Shown one piece after another: positions 8,072 through 17,845 of a stretch of 64,000 nucleotides of DNA. The stretch's first letter is position 1. Each line of letters starts with the position of its first letter. Below the pieces are notes generated by a model. The model searched no databases and was not told the DNA's origin. It saw nothing but the letters and a program-made list of their open reading frames with translations. The position numbers and the translations under genes are program-made. The stretch lies in contig NZ_JNZZ01000008.1 of NCBI RefSeq assembly GCF_000717645.1, positions 310,001 to 374,000 of the forward strand, read 5' to 3'. This stretch comes from Streptomyces californicus (GTDB taxonomy: Bacteria > Actinomycetota > Actinomycetes > Streptomycetales > Streptomycetaceae).

Positions 8072-9229
8072 GTGTCCAGAATGCCGCGGAGTACACGGGC
8101 CGAGAGGGCCGACGTGGCTCCGGAGGGCCCCGGTTCCGCTGTGGGCGAACAGACCCGGCCGCGCCCGAGGATTGCCGCGAATGGCTCCCCGGAAGGGGCA
8201 CAGGATTCCTCCGGAGAGCCGGATAAGCCGCTCCGGAAGACGGCCAGGAGGTCCGCAGTGTCATCGTCGAAGTCCGGTTCGTCCGGCACCACCGGCAAAC
8301 CCGCCGCCAAGGCTGCCGCGACCGGAGCGAAGGCCCCCGCCGGGACCGGCGGCCCGGCCAAGACCCGAGGTCCCGCCAAGACCGGTGGCTCGGCCAGGAC
8401 CGGCAGCTCGGCCAAGGCGGGCGGCCCCGCCAGGGCCGGTGGCCGTGCCAAGGCGTCCGCCAAGCCCGAGTCGCACCTCGCGATGGTCCGCCGGGCGCGC
8501 CGGATCAACCGCGAGCTCGCCGAGGTCTATCCGTACGCCCACCCCGAGCTCGACTTCCGCAACCCCTTCGAGCTCCTCTGCGCCACGGTCCTCTCCGCCC
8601 AGACCACCGACCTCAGGGTCAACCAGACCACTCCCGCGCTGTTCGCCGCCTACCCGACGCCCGAGGACATGGCGGCGGCCGTGCCGGAGGAGATGGAGGA
8701 GCTGATCCGGCCGACGGGCTTCTTCCGGGCCAAGACCAAGTCGCTGCTGGGCCTCTCGGCCGCCCTGCGGGACGAGTTCGGCGGCGAGGTTCCCGGCCGT
8801 CTCGACGATCTCGTCAAGCTGCCCGGCGTCGGCCGCAAGACCGCCAACGTCGTCCTCGGCAACGCCTTCGGCGTCCCCGGCATCACCGTCGACACGCACT
8901 TCGGCCGCTTGGTGCGGCGCTGGAAATGGACGGACGAGGAGGACCCGGTGAAGGTCGAGGCGGTGGTCGCGGACATCTTCCCGAAGAGCGAGTGGACCAT
9001 GCTCTCGCACCGCGTCATCTTCCACGGCCGCCGCGTCTGCCACGCCCGCAAGCCCGCCTGCGGGGCCTGCCCCATCGCCCCGCTCTGCCCGTCGTACGGG
9101 GAGGGCGAGACCGATCCGGAGAAGGCCCGGAAGCTCCTGAAGTACGAGATGGGCGGTCAGCCGGGCCAGCGGCTCAGCCCGCCCGCCGACTACCCGGGCA
9201 AGCCCGCGCCCGCGCTGGGGGCCGGGTGA
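8072..9229 (+). CDS. nth: Endonuclease III with a long basic low-complexity N-terminus
   Basis: DNA glycosylase/AP lyase for oxidised pyrimidines in base-excision repair. The catalytic core starts near residue 133. The helix-hairpin-helix [12 protein letters not shown] carries the catalytic Lys256, VDTHFGRL carries Asp274, and the [4Fe-4S] ligands are C323, C330, C333 and C339 (C-x6-C-x2-C-x5-C). In front is an extension of about 130 residues rich in Ala, Gly, Lys and Thr with repeated AKTGG/AKAGG units. Start taken at GTG 8072; ATG 8081 in the same frame is possible. Without the extension the enzyme would be of normal length (about 250). Divergent from crp. Confidence 0.93.
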   Translation: MSRMPRSTRAERADVAPEGPGSAVGEQTRPRPRIAANGSPEGAQDSSGEPDKPLRKTARRSAVSSSKSGSSGTTGKPAAKAAATGAKAPAGTGGPAKTRGPAKTGGSARTGSSAKAGGPARAGGRAKASAKPESHLAMVRRARRINRELAEVYPYAHPELDFRNPFELLCATVLSAQTTDLRVNQTTPALFAAYPTPEDMAAAVPEEMEELIRPTGFFRAKTKSLLGLSAALRDEFGGEVPGRLDDLVKLPGVGRKTANVVLGNAFGVPGITVDTHFGRLVRRWKWTDEEDPVKVEAVVADIFPKSEWTMLSHRVIFHGRRVCHARKPACGACPIAPLCPSYGEGETDPEKARKLLKYEMGGQPGQRLSPPADYPGKPAPALGAG

Positions 9230-9337
9230 GGGGAGGGGAGAGGCCGGCGCCCCCGGCGGCGGATGTTCACTCCTCAGGGCGGAACGGCCCGGAACGAAAT
9301 GGCCGATGACACGCGTTGTGAATCGACGGGGGTGCCT

Positions 9338-10099
9338 ATGACGCACACGCACACACACGGCACGACGCGGGCCGGGAGCGGCCCGGCGGAAGGGCCCGTC
9401 CGCGCGGACGGCGACGGACGCGTCAGCGACGTGCCCGCAGCCGTCACGACCGAGGGCCTGCCCGCGTGGCTCGCCCCCGTCGCCGACGCCGCGCGCACCG
9501 TCCGTCCGCAGCAGCTCAGCCGCTTCCTGCCGCCCGAGAGCGGGGCGGGCCGGCAGTCCGCCGTCCTGGTCCTGTTCGGGGAGGGGGAGCGCGGGCCGGA
9601 GCTGCTGCTCATGGAGCGTGCGGGGACCCTGCGCTCCCACGCCGGGCAACCGTCCTTCCCGGGCGGCGCGCTGGACCCCGAGGACGGCGACCAGGCGACC
9701 ACCGGTCCGCTGCGCGCGGCGCTGCGCGAGGCCGAGGAGGAGACCGGACTCGACCCCCGGGGCGTGCAGATCTTCGGCGTGCTGCCCCGGCTCTACATCC
9801 CCGTCAGCAGCTTCGTCGTGACGCCCGTGCTCGGCTGGTGGCGTACGCCCAGTCCGATCGGGGCCGTCGATCCGGCCGAGACGGCCCGGGTTTTCACGGT
9901 CCCCGTGGCGGATCTCACGGACCCGGCCAACCGGGCCACGGCCGTCCACCCGAGCGGGCACAGCGGCCCGGCGTTCCTGGTCGAATCGGCGCTCGTCTGG
10001 GGCTTCACCGCCGGAGTGATCGACCGCATCGTCCACTACGCGGGCTGGGAACGCCCCTGGGACAGGTCCAGACAGGTGCCGCTCGACTGGCGCTCATGA
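9338..10099 (+). CDS. CoA-type NUDIX hydrolase
   Basis: NUDIX protein of 253 residues in the CoA pyrophosphatase (UPF0035/NudL-like) subfamily, which cleaves CoA or its derivatives to 3',5'-ADP and phosphopantetheine. The subfamily signature is seen as LMERAGTLRSHAGQPSFPGG, followed by GGALDPEDGD and REAEEETGL that together form the NUDIX box. I prefer ATG 9338, which has a GGGGG stretch 5-10 bases upstream; ATGs at 9263 and 9299 in frame would give a longer poorly conserved leader. Lies between nth and the membrane protease, all on the same strand. Confidence 0.85.
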   Translation: MTHTHTHGTTRAGSGPAEGPVRADGDGRVSDVPAAVTTEGLPAWLAPVADAARTVRPQQLSRFLPPESGAGRQSAVLVLFGEGERGPELLLMERAGTLRSHAGQPSFPGGALDPEDGDQATTGPLRAALREAEEETGLDPRGVQIFGVLPRLYIPVSSFVVTPVLGWWRTPSPIGAVDPAETARVFTVPVADLTDPANRATAVHPSGHSGPAFLVESALVWGFTAGVIDRIVHYAGWERPWDRSRQVPLDWRS

Positions 10100-10189
10100 C
10101 ACGCTGGCTGTCCTGCTGCGCTGCTCCGGGCCCGGTCCGGACCCCGTCCCCTCGACGGGCCAGGTGACGAAACTGCGAGGCTATAGACG

Positions 10190-11395
10190 GTGAACGTGCT
10201 GGACATCCTGCTGCTGCTGGCCGCCGTGTGGTTCGCGGTCATCGGCTACCGCCAGGGTTTCGTCGTCGGCGTCCTGTCGGTGATCGGTTTCCTCGGGGGC
10301 GGCCTCGTCGCCGTCTACCTGCTGCCGGTCATCTGGGACCGGGTGACCGAGGATGCCGAGATCTCCACGGCGATCGCCATCGGCGCGGTCGTCGTGGTCA
10401 TCGTCTGCGCCTCGATCGGCCAGGCGTTCACCACCCACCTGGGCAACAAGCTCCGCCGGTACATCACGTGGTCGCCGGCGCGCGCCCTGGACGCCACCGG
10501 CGGCGCCCTGGTCAACGTGGTGGCGATGCTGCTGGTGGCCTGGATGATCGGGCTGCTGCTGGCCGGCACCGCGCTGCCGAAGCTCGGCAAGGAGGTCCGC
10601 ACCTCCTCGGTGCTCCTCGGGGTCGACCGGGTGATGCCGGAGCAGGCGCCCACCTGGTTCCAGGACTTCTCCTCGGTCCTCGCGCAGAACGGCTTCCCGC
10701 AGGTCTTCAGCCCGTTCGCCAACGAGCCGATCACCGAGGTCAAGGCCCCGGACCCGGCCCTCGTGGGCAGCCCGGTCGCCGCCCGCGCGAAGAAGTCGAT
10801 CGTCAAGGTGGTGGGGACGGCGCCGAGCTGCGGCAAGGTCCTCGAAGGAACCGGTTTCGTCTTCTCCGAGCGCCGTGTGATGACCAACGCGCACGTCGTC
10901 GGCGGCGTGGACGAACCCACCGTCCAGATCGGCGGCGAGGGCCGCCTGTATGACGCGAAGGTCGTCCTCTACGACTGGCAGCGCGACATCGCCGTCCTGG
11001 ACGTACCCGATCTGCGGGCCAAGCCGCTGAAGTTCACCGGCCCGGACGACGACGCGGAGACCGGTGACAGCGCGATCGTCGCGGGCTTCCCCGAGAACGG
11101 CGCGTACGACGTGCGCTCGGCCCGCGTCCGCGCCCGCATCGACGCGGACGGCCCGGACATCTACCACCGGGGCACGGTCCGCCGCGATGTGTACTCGCTC
11201 TACGCGACGGTGCGCCAGGGCAACTCGGGCGGCCCGCTGCTCACTCCGGACGGGAAGGTGTACGGCGTGGTGTTCGCCAAGTCGCGCGACGACCAGGAAA
11301 CCGGATACGCGCTGACGGGCGACGAGATCCGCGAGGACATCGAGATCGGCCGCACCGCCGACCAGCAGGTCGACAGCCAGGGCTGCGCCCTCTGA
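10190..11395 (+). CDS. MarP-like membrane serine protease (CvpA domain plus trypsin fold)
   Basis: A 401-residue protein. Residues 1 to about 150 form a CvpA-like domain with four hydrophobic segments. A linker leads to a periplasmic-side trypsin-like domain with the triad His235 (MTNAHVVGG), Asp266 (RDIAVLDV) and Ser346 (QGNSGGPLL). This matches the actinobacterial MarP (Rv3671c) architecture; in Mycobacterium tuberculosis that protease protects against acid and oxidative stress through a cell-wall hydrolase. Two Cys (C-x... in APSCGKV and the C-terminal SQGCAL) could form a disulfide. Start is GTG 10190. Neighbours are the CoA NUDIX gene and, convergently, an epoxide-hydrolase-like gene, as in other actinobacteria. 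Confidence 0.9.
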   Translation: MNVLDILLLLAAVWFAVIGYRQGFVVGVLSVIGFLGGGLVAVYLLPVIWDRVTEDAEISTAIAIGAVVVVIVCASIGQAFTTHLGNKLRRYITWSPARALDATGGALVNVVAMLLVAWMIGLLLAGTALPKLGKEVRTSSVLLGVDRVMPEQAPTWFQDFSSVLAQNGFPQVFSPFANEPITEVKAPDPALVGSPVAARAKKSIVKVVGTAPSCGKVLEGTGFVFSERRVMTNAHVVGGVDEPTVQIGGEGRLYDAKVVLYDWQRDIAVLDVPDLRAKPLKFTGPDDDAETGDSAIVAGFPENGAYDVRSARVRARIDADGPDIYHRGTVRRDVYSLYATVRQGNSGGPLLTPDGKVYGVVFAKSRDDQETGYALTGDEIREDIEIGRTADQQVDSQGCAL

Positions 11396-11824
11396 CCGGT
11401 GTCCGAAGGATCGGCGCCGGGCCCGGTACCGGGGAGGCCGGCGCCGGGCCCCGGCCGCGTTCCGTCCTGCCGCCGTTCCTCGCTCGTACGGAAGGGCGGT
11501 GGCGGTCAGTTGCGGGTGTGGCGGAGTCGGGCCGAGACCCAGCGGGCCCGGCGACGGAGAATGCGGGAGATCCCGAGACGGGAACGGTGAACGTCATGCA
11601 CGTGGTGCACCCGGCCGCGAGGGCCGCCCCCCTCATGCGTGCTCACACCGGTCGTGGCGGCGGAGCGGCGGTTGCGTGCTTCGTCAGTGAAGTCGTGCGT
11701 CCAGCCCATACCCCGACGTCTGCCCCTGACCCATGGTCGGTAATCGTGCGCGAGTCGGCCAATTGGCTTATGCGGCAGGCAATTGGCTGTGCGTCACACA
11801 CGCGTTCGTCCGGCGGGGCGACGG
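11396..11824. terminator. Convergent gap with a weak terminator-like hairpin
   Basis: A 429-bp gap between convergent genes. A 9-bp inverted repeat, cggcgccgg at 11412-11420 and ccggcgccg at 11438-11446, with a palindromic cccggtaccggg in its loop, follows the protease stop closely and may end its transcript. The rest of the gap (11447-11824) shows nothing I can support. Confidence 0.45.
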
Positions 11825-12886
11825 CTACCGGTCGGGCTCGGGATCCTTGAGCCAGTTGATGAGTTCGTTGGAGAAGCCGATCGGGTCCTCCTCGTGCGGG
11901 AAGTGCCCGACACCGTCGAAAAGTCGCCATCGATAGGGCGCCTCGACGAACTGTCCGGAGCCCGCCGAACTACGGGTGCGGACCGCCGGGTCGAGCGATC
12001 CGTGCAGGTGCAGGGTGGGCACCCGGATCGGGCGCTTCATCCGCCGGTTGAACTGGATTCCGTCGGGACGCGCCATCGACCGCACCAGCCAGCGGTACGG
12101 CTCGATCGAGCAGTGGGCGGTGGAGGGGATGCTCATGGCCCGCCGGTAGACGTCCAGGGTGTCCTCGTCGGGGAAGTCCGGGGTACGGGGGCCCGCCCAG
12201 TCCTGGATGAGCTCCCCGACCAGCGCGGCATCGTCGGCCACGAGCTGGCGCTCCGGCAGCCACGGGCGCTGGAAGCCCCAGACGTACGAACCGGCCCGCG
12301 ACTGGGCGAAGTCGGACAGCATCGAGGAGCGCCAGCGGCGCGGGTGCGGCATGGAGGAGACGACCAGCCTGCGGACCAGTTTGGGACGCATCACGGCGGC
12401 GGTCCAGGCGAGGTACCCGCCGAGGTCGTGGCCGACGAGGGCCGCGTCGGGCTCGCCCAGGGAGCGGATCACGCCGGTGACGTCGAGGGCCAGGTTGGCG
12501 GGGTCGTAACCGCGCGGCGTGCGGTCGCTGCCGCCCACGCCCCGCAGGTCCATCGCGACCGCCCGGAAGCCCGCGTCGGCGAGCGCGGTCAGCTGGTGGC
12601 GCCAGGTCCACCAGAACTGCGGAAAGCCGTGCAGCAGGAGTACCAGCGGGCCCTCGCCCACCTCCGCGATGTGGAAGCGCGCACCGTTGGCGGCCACGTC
12701 GCGGTGGGTCCACGGGCCGTCGAGCCGCACCGGGCCCCCGGCTGCGGTACGCCCCGCCGGGGCTGCGGACGGCACGTCCGGGGCTGTCCGGTCGGCAGCG
12801 GTCGCGGAGCCGTCGGCCGCGACGGTCGGGTTCACCGGGTCCGCGGGACGCGCCGGGCCGGATGCGCTGGAATCGGGAGCCGTCAT
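11825..12886 (-). CDS. Alpha/beta hydrolase, epoxide-hydrolase type
   Basis: A 353-residue alpha/beta hydrolase. HGFPQFWWTWRHQ is the oxyanion-hole motif typical of epoxide hydrolases, the nucleophile elbow GHDLGG has Asp rather than Ser, the acid is expected at HGSLDPAVR and the base at GVGHFPHEEDP. Asp nucleophile plus HGFP points to epoxide hydrolase, less likely haloalkane dehalogenase. An unstructured Ala/Pro-rich N-terminus of about 55 residues precedes the fold. ATG 12886 overlaps the stop of the upstream holin-like gene by 4 bp (ATGA), so the two are co-translated. The linkage of this hydrolase with MarP is conserved in actinobacteria (EphE/MarP in mycobacteria). Confidence 0.88.
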   Translation of the reverse strand: MTAPDSSASGPARPADPVNPTVAADGSATAADRTAPDVPSAAPAGRTAAGGPVRLDGPWTHRDVAANGARFHIAEVGEGPLVLLLHGFPQFWWTWRHQLTALADAGFRAVAMDLRGVGGSDRTPRGYDPANLALDVTGVIRSLGEPDAALVGHDLGGYLAWTAAVMRPKLVRRLVVSSMPHPRRWRSSMLSDFAQSRAGSYVWGFQRPWLPERQLVADDAALVGELIQDWAGPRTPDFPDEDTLDVYRRAMSIPSTAHCSIEPYRWLVRSMARPDGIQFNRRMKRPIRVPTLHLHGSLDPAVRTRSSAGSGQFVEAPYRWRLFDGVGHFPHEEDPIGFSNELINWLKDPEPDR

Positions 12887-13410
12887 GTGGACGAGCGTGC
12901 CACAGCGGTGGCGTTGTCCCGGCCGGTGCCGCCCTCGACGCCCTTCGCCAGGGAACTGCCGGACCGCTCGATGATCGCGGCGGCCTCGACCGACGGGCGG
13001 GGGTGCGGCTTGGCGTTCTGGAGAACGGCGGCGGTCTGCTTGGCGGAGGCGATGGACTTCTCCGGCGGCTTGACCTTCTTGAACTTCCGGATGCCGAGGA
13101 ACGCCAGCAGCAGGCCCAGCGCGATGAACGCCCCGCCCACGATCAGGAACGACCACGCGAGCCCGAGGCCCAGGTTGTGGATCCCGTACGCTGCGGCGAA
13201 GCTCAGCACCGGGATCGAGAAGAGCGCGAACACGCCCGCGGCGACGAACGCGATGCTGCCGATCGCCCCGCGCTTGGCGTCCTGGCGGACCTCCGCCTTC
13301 GCCAGCGCGATCTCGTCGTGCACCAGTGCGGACATCTCGGCCGTCGCCGCGGCGACCAGTTGCCCGATGCTGCGGTCGGTGTTGCCCGCGTAGTTGCCGG
13401 GGTCGCTCAT
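12883..13410 (-). CDS. Holin-like superfamily membrane protein (phage_holin_3_6 type)
   Basis: A 175-residue membrane protein with two hydrophobic segments, about residues 50-75 and 80-107, between an amphipathic N-terminal helix and a disordered Ala/Lys-rich tail. The ALVHDEIALAKAEV stretch before the first segment is typical of actinobacterial phage_holin_3_6 proteins, which are housekeeping membrane proteins despite the name. I start it at ATG 13410, preceded by GGGAGTCAGGG; an upstream ATG at 13437 lacks a ribosome site. Coupled to the hydrolase and downstream of nhaA. Confidence 0.75.
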   Translation of the reverse strand: MSDPGNYAGNTDRSIGQLVAAATAEMSALVHDEIALAKAEVRQDAKRGAIGSIAFVAAGVFALFSIPVLSFAAAYGIHNLGLGLAWSFLIVGGAFIALGLLLAFLGIRKFKKVKPPEKSIASAKQTAAVLQNAKPHPRPSVEAAAIIERSGSSLAKGVEGGTGRDNATAVARSST

Positions 13411-13450
13411 CCCTGACTCCCTCTCCGTCTTCGACACATCCGATGTCAGA

Positions 13451-14863
13451 TCATGCCGGACTGTTCGGCTTGTTGCGCGCCGCCCCCGCCCGCTCTTCGG
13501 CGATACGGCGGTGTTCGGCCGCCTTGCGCTCGTGGATGACGGCCATCCGCAGGTGGTATTCCGGGTCGTCCTGCTCGTAGACGTCCGGTACTCCGGACTG
13601 GTCCTCGTCCAGCTCCTCCGCCTCGGTCAGCGCACGGTACTTCCGTACCCGGATCCTCAGGAGTACACAGGCGATCACGGCCGCGATCAGGGAGCCGAGC
13701 AGGACGGCGGCCTTGATCTCGTTGACCGCCCCCGCGTCACCTTCGAAGGCGAGCTCTCCGATGAGCAGCGAGACGGTGAACCCGATGCCGGCGAGGGAGG
13801 CCAGCGCGAAGACGTCGGCCCACGCCAGGTCCTTGTTCAGCTCCGCCCTGGTGAAACGGGCGGCCAGGTACGTGCCGCCGAAGATGCCGAGGGTCTTGCC
13901 GACGACGAGACCGAGGACCACGCCGAGCGTCTCGGGCCGGGTGAAGACGCCCGCCAGCGCCTCGCCGTTCAGCGCGACCCCGGCCGAGAACAGGGCGAAC
14001 AGCGGGACGGCGACCCCGGCGGACAGCGGGCGGACCAGGTGCTCGATGTGCTCTCCGGGGGAGTGCTCCTCGCCCTCGCGGCGGGTACAGCGCAGCATCA
14101 GGCCCATCGCGACACCGGCGATGGTGGCGTGGATGCCGCTGTTGTACATCAGCCCCCAGACGACCAGGGCGAGCGGAACGTAGACGTACCAGCCCCGGAC
14201 CTCGAAGCGCAGGAGCGTGTAGAAGAGCACCAGCCCGAGGACGGCGCCGCCGAGCGCGAGGAAGTTCAGGTCCGAGGTGAAGAACACCGCGATGATCAGG
14301 ATCGCGAAGAGGTCGTCCACAACGGCCAGGGTGAGCAGGAAGGCCCGCAGCGCGGACGGCAGGGAGGTGCCGACCACGGCGAGCACGGCGAGCGCGAAGG
14401 CGATGTCCGTGGCCGTCGGGACCGCCCATCCGTCCAGGGAGCCGCCGCCGACGACGGAGGTGAGCGCGTAGACGAGCGCGGGCGCCGCCATCCCGCACAG
14501 CGCCGCCACCACCGGGAGGGCGGCGGCCTTCGGGTCGCGGAGTTCGCCCGCGACCAGCTCGCGCTTGAGCTCGACACCGGCGACGAAGAAGAAGACGGCG
14601 AGCAGCCCGTCCGCCGCCCAGTGCGCCACGGAGAGGTCCAGGCCGAGGGTCCCGGGGCCTAGGTGGAAGTCGCTGACCGCCCCGTACGAACCCCCGAAGG
14701 CGTTCGCCCAGACGAGTGCCGCGACCGCCGCCACCAAGAGCAGCATCCCGCCGACCGTCTCGGTTCGGAGCGCCTCGGCGACGTAGTTCCGCTCGGGGAG
14801 CGAGAGCCTGCCCAGCAGCGGGCGGCGGGGCGGCGCGGGTGTGGGGGGCGTGGGTGCTGCCAC
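13451..14863 (-). CDS. nhaA: Na+/H+ antiporter NhaA
   Basis: A 470-residue NhaA with about eleven to twelve hydrophobic segments. The paired ion-binding aspartates are expected in the conserved VVDDLFAI segment (VDD), and GVELKREL and SGIHATIAGV are family blocks. A cytosolic tail of about 70 charged residues after the last helix is longer than in E. coli NhaA. It starts with GTG 14863, chosen because a strong GGAGG lies 8 bases upstream; the open frame extends further but is not conserved-looking. NhaA exports Na+ in exchange for protons for pH and salt homeostasis. Same strand as the holin-like gene 40 bp downstream. Confidence 0.93.
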   Translation of the reverse strand: MAAPTPPTPAPPRRPLLGRLSLPERNYVAEALRTETVGGMLLLVAAVAALVWANAFGGSYGAVSDFHLGPGTLGLDLSVAHWAADGLLAVFFFVAGVELKRELVAGELRDPKAAALPVVAALCGMAAPALVYALTSVVGGGSLDGWAVPTATDIAFALAVLAVVGTSLPSALRAFLLTLAVVDDLFAILIIAVFFTSDLNFLALGGAVLGLVLFYTLLRFEVRGWYVYVPLALVVWGLMYNSGIHATIAGVAMGLMLRCTRREGEEHSPGEHIEHLVRPLSAGVAVPLFALFSAGVALNGEALAGVFTRPETLGVVLGLVVGKTLGIFGGTYLAARFTRAELNKDLAWADVFALASLAGIGFTVSLLIGELAFEGDAGAVNEIKAAVLLGSLIAAVIACVLLRIRVRKYRALTEAEELDEDQSGVPDVYEQDDPEYHLRMAVIHERKAAEHRRIAEERAGAARNKPNSPA

Positions 14864-15037
14864 GAGAGAGACCTCCAGGTCGGGGCGGTGCGCGGGTAGC
14901 GCTGATCGGCATGCCGACCAGACTTCCCGGCGCCCCTGTGGAGATGTTCTATGAAGTTGTCGATCTCCCGCCACTCTACCGGGGGCGTGAGAGGCGGACC
15001 GGACCCGGCGAGCTGCGGGCTCTTCGCCCGGACGCCG

Positions 15038-15070
15038 GATGGGCACCCGGTGCGTCACCGGGTGCCCATC
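15038..15070 (-). terminator. Terminator after acsA
   Basis: Perfect 15-bp inverted repeat, gatgggcacccggtg and its complement, with a 3-nt cgt loop, about 70 bp past the acsA stop and before nhaA on the same strand. Confidence 0.75.
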
Positions 15071-15142
15071 GGAGCCGTACAGCTGTGGTCTGTCCGTGCG
15101 GACGGAGCCGTCAGTCCTCGCAGTCGTCGGTTCTCGGAGCCG

Positions 15143-17101
15143 TCAGTCCTCGTCGGACGAGGAGGACGGGAGCTGCGTCGTGATCAGGTCCATCACCGAG
15201 GAGTCGGTCAGGGTCGTGACGTCGCCCAGCTCGCGGTTCTCCGCGACGTCGCGCAGGAGGCGGCGCATGATCTTGCCGGACCGGGTCTTCGGCAGCTCGG
15301 CGACCGGCAGCACCCGCTTGGGCTTGGCGATCGGGCCGAGCGTCGCGCCGACGTGGTTGCGCAGGTCCGCGACCAGTTCGTCGGAGGCGGTCGCCGTACC
15401 GCGCAGGATGACGAACGCCACGATGGCCTGGCCGGTCGTCTCGTCGGCCGCGCCGACCACGGCGGCCTCGGCGACCGACGGGTGGGAGACGAGCGCCGAC
15501 TCGACCTCGGTGGTCGAGATGTTGTGCCCGGAGACGAGCATGACGTCGTCGACCCGGCCGAGCAGCCAGACGTCGCCGTCCTCGTCCTTCTTGGCGCCGT
15601 CGCCCGCGAAGTACTTGCCCTCGAAACGCGACCAGTAGGTGTCGATGAAGCGCTGGTCGTCGCCCCAGATGGTGCGGAGCATGGACGGCCACGGCTCGGT
15701 GAGGACGAGGTAGCCGCCCCCGCCGTCCGGCACCTCGTTGGCCTCGTCGTCCACGACGGTGGCGGCGATCCCGGGCAGCGCGCGCTGGGCGCTTCCCGGT
15801 TTCGTCTCGGTCACGCCGGGCAGCGGCGAGATCATCATCGCGCCGGTCTCGGTCTGCCACCAGGTGTCCACGACCGGGCACTTGTCGGCGCCGATGTTCT
15901 TCCGGTACCACATCCACGCCTCCGGGTTGATCGGCTCACCGACCGAACCGAGGACGCGGAGGCTGCTCAGGTCGAACTTCGCGGGGATGTCGTCGCCCCA
16001 CTTCATGAACGTACGGATCGCGGTGGGCGCGGTGTAGAGGATCGTGACGCCGTACTTCTGCACGATCTCCCAGAACCGGCCCTGGTGCGGGGTGTCCGGG
16101 GTGCCCTCGTACATGACCTGCGTCGCGCCGTTGGCGAGCGGCCCGTACACGATGTACGAGTGCCCGGTCACCCAGCCGACGTCGGCGGTGCACCAGTAGA
16201 CGTCGGCCTCGGGCTTGAGGTCGAAGACCGCGTGGTGCGTGTACGCGGCCTGGGTGAGGTAGCCGCCGGAGGTGTGCAGGATGCCCTTCGGCTTACCCGT
16301 GGTGCCGGAGGTGTAGAGGATGAACAGCGGCTGCTCGGCCTCGAACGCCTCGGGGGTGTGCTCGGCGGACTGGCGGCCCGTGATCTCGTGCCACCAGATG
16401 TCGCGGCCCTCGGTCCAGGCGGTGTCCTGCCCGGTGCGGCGGACGACGATTACGTGCTCGACGGTGTCGAACCGTGAGACGGCGTCGTCGACGGCCGGCT
16501 TGAGCGCGGACGGCTTGCCGCGCCGGTAGCCGCCGTCGGCGGTGATGACGACCTTGGCGTCCGCGTCCTTGATGCGGGCCGCGATGGCGTCGGCGGAGAA
16601 GCCGCCGAAGACCACGGAGTGCGTGGCGCCGATGCGGGCGCAGGCCAGCATCGCGATGGCGGCCTCGGGGATCATCGGCAGGTAGACCGCGACCCGGTCA
16701 CCCTTGCCGACGCCCAGCTCGGTCAGCGCGTTGGCTGCCCGGGAGACCTCGTCCTTCAGCTCCGCGTAGGTGATGGCCCGGCTGTCGCCCGGTTCGCCCT
16801 CGAAGTGGATGGCCACCCGGTCGCCGTTGCCGGCCTCGACGTGGCGGTCGACGCAGTTGTACGCGACGTTCAACTCGCCGTCCGCGAACCACTTCGCGAA
16901 GGGCGGATTGCTCCAGTCGAGGGTCTCGGTCGGCTCGGTGGCCCAGGTGAGGCGGCGCGCCTGCTCGGCCCAGAAGCCCAGCCGGTCCGCCTCGGCCTGC
17001 TCGTACGCCTCTGCGGTGACGTTGGCGTTGGCGGCCAGCTCGGCAGGCGGAACGAACTTCCGCTCTTCCCGAAGCAGGTTGGCCAGGCTTTCGTTGCTCA
17101 C
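15143..17101 (-). CDS. acsA: Acetyl-CoA synthetase
   Basis: AMP-forming acetate-CoA ligase, 652 residues, the normal family length. [10 protein letters not shown] is the P-loop-like A3 motif, [20 protein letters not shown] the A5 region, and [14 protein letters not shown] near the C-terminus carries Lys610, the lysine whose acetylation inactivates Acs. I begin it at GTG 17101 ([10 protein letters not shown]), preceded by GGGAGAAG; an ATG at 17143 would add 14 residues. It converts acetate to acetyl-CoA for growth and for polyketide precursor supply. The C-terminal SSSSDED tail is a peculiarity of this orthologue. Divergent upstream is a long G-rich gap. Confidence 0.96.
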   Translation of the reverse strand: MSNESLANLLREERKFVPPAELAANANVTAEAYEQAEADRLGFWAEQARRLTWATEPTETLDWSNPPFAKWFADGELNVAYNCVDRHVEAGNGDRVAIHFEGEPGDSRAITYAELKDEVSRAANALTELGVGKGDRVAVYLPMIPEAAIAMLACARIGATHSVVFGGFSADAIAARIKDADAKVVITADGGYRRGKPSALKPAVDDAVSRFDTVEHVIVVRRTGQDTAWTEGRDIWWHEITGRQSAEHTPEAFEAEQPLFILYTSGTTGKPKGILHTSGGYLTQAAYTHHAVFDLKPEADVYWCTADVGWVTGHSYIVYGPLANGATQVMYEGTPDTPHQGRFWEIVQKYGVTILYTAPTAIRTFMKWGDDIPAKFDLSSLRVLGSVGEPINPEAWMWYRKNIGADKCPVVDTWWQTETGAMMISPLPGVTETKPGSAQRALPGIAATVVDDEANEVPDGGGGYLVLTEPWPSMLRTIWGDDQRFIDTYWSRFEGKYFAGDGAKKDEDGDVWLLGRVDDVMLVSGHNISTTEVESALVSHPSVAEAAVVGAADETTGQAIVAFVILRGTATASDELVADLRNHVGATLGPIAKPKRVLPVAELPKTRSGKIMRRLLRDVAENRELGDVTTLTDSSVMDLITTQLPSSSSDED

Positions 17102-17204
17102 GACTTCTCCCAGTCCCAGGGTGTCCGTTGTGTCCCGGGGCATAGCTCATCAGGCGCGAGGCCGGGTGACAAGTGTCTGCCGGGAATTGGTTTAGACCTG
17201 TGTC

Positions 17205-17700
17205 TTCGTGTATGGAGCCATGATCCCGCTCCGCGTTCCGGGGGTGCCGAGCGACGCGTGGGGTGCGGTGATTTCGCCCGGGTGGGGCGGGGTGAGGTGG
17301 GGCGGGCGCGTGTCGCGGGGGTCGCGGTGGGTGTGCCGGTCGGCGGAGGCGGGGCGTGGCTCCCGGGTGCGTCGACTGGTTGCACGCGTCCGAGGGGTGG
17401 CCGGTTCAGGTCGATGCGGGCCGGGGCGCGTGGGGGTGGGGTGGGGTGGAGTTGGTTGGCGCGGTGCGGTCGGTGCGGGCGGTGCTGACCGCGTTGGTGA
17501 GGGGGCGGTCGGGGCGGTGCGGTGCTGGCCGGGTCGGTGCGGTTTGCGGTCGGTTCGGGGCGGCTCGGTGGGTCGGTTCGGGTGGTCCGGAATGGCGTGA
17601 ATCGACTCGGCGCGACGTGGACCGACGTTGGGTCGGCGTGCCCCGATGCGGGTCGGCGGGGCCCGGCGTCGGTCGACGGGGTCCGTCGAAGAGTGGGGGG
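17205..17700. other. G-rich, gene-free region with quadruplex-forming runs
   Basis: The gap between acsA and the deacetylase-like lipoprotein gene (17102-17845) contains about 500 bp whose + strand is markedly rich in G and poor in C, full of short GGTGCGG/GGTCGG/GGGGCGG words. A canonical four-run G-quadruplex pattern lies at 17423-17446 (runs of four to five G, loops of 5, 1 and 1). No coding region is convincing. An AT-rich patch with the inverted repeat cttatt/aataag at 17722-17737 ends it and may belong to the promoter of the next gene. Confidence 0.55.
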
Positions 17701-17845
17701 CGTTCGGGCGAGTCGATAATCCTTATTGATGAATAAGCAGCTTTTCATTCGGTATGTCGCCCTTGCCGTGCGGGACCACATGCGAACTTGGCCGCGCCGT
17801 GTCGGCACTCCAACGCAAATGACCTGCAAGGAAGAGGGTGGGCGG

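Noticed and set aside
12883..13410. Prophage remnant, because of the holin-like protein
   Set aside because: No other phage gene nearby; this membrane family is a common chromosomal gene in actinomycetes.
17208..17736. Small open frames in the G-rich stretch before the deacetylase-like gene
   Set aside because: Gly/Val/Arg-biased translations caused by the G skew, no ribosome sites.
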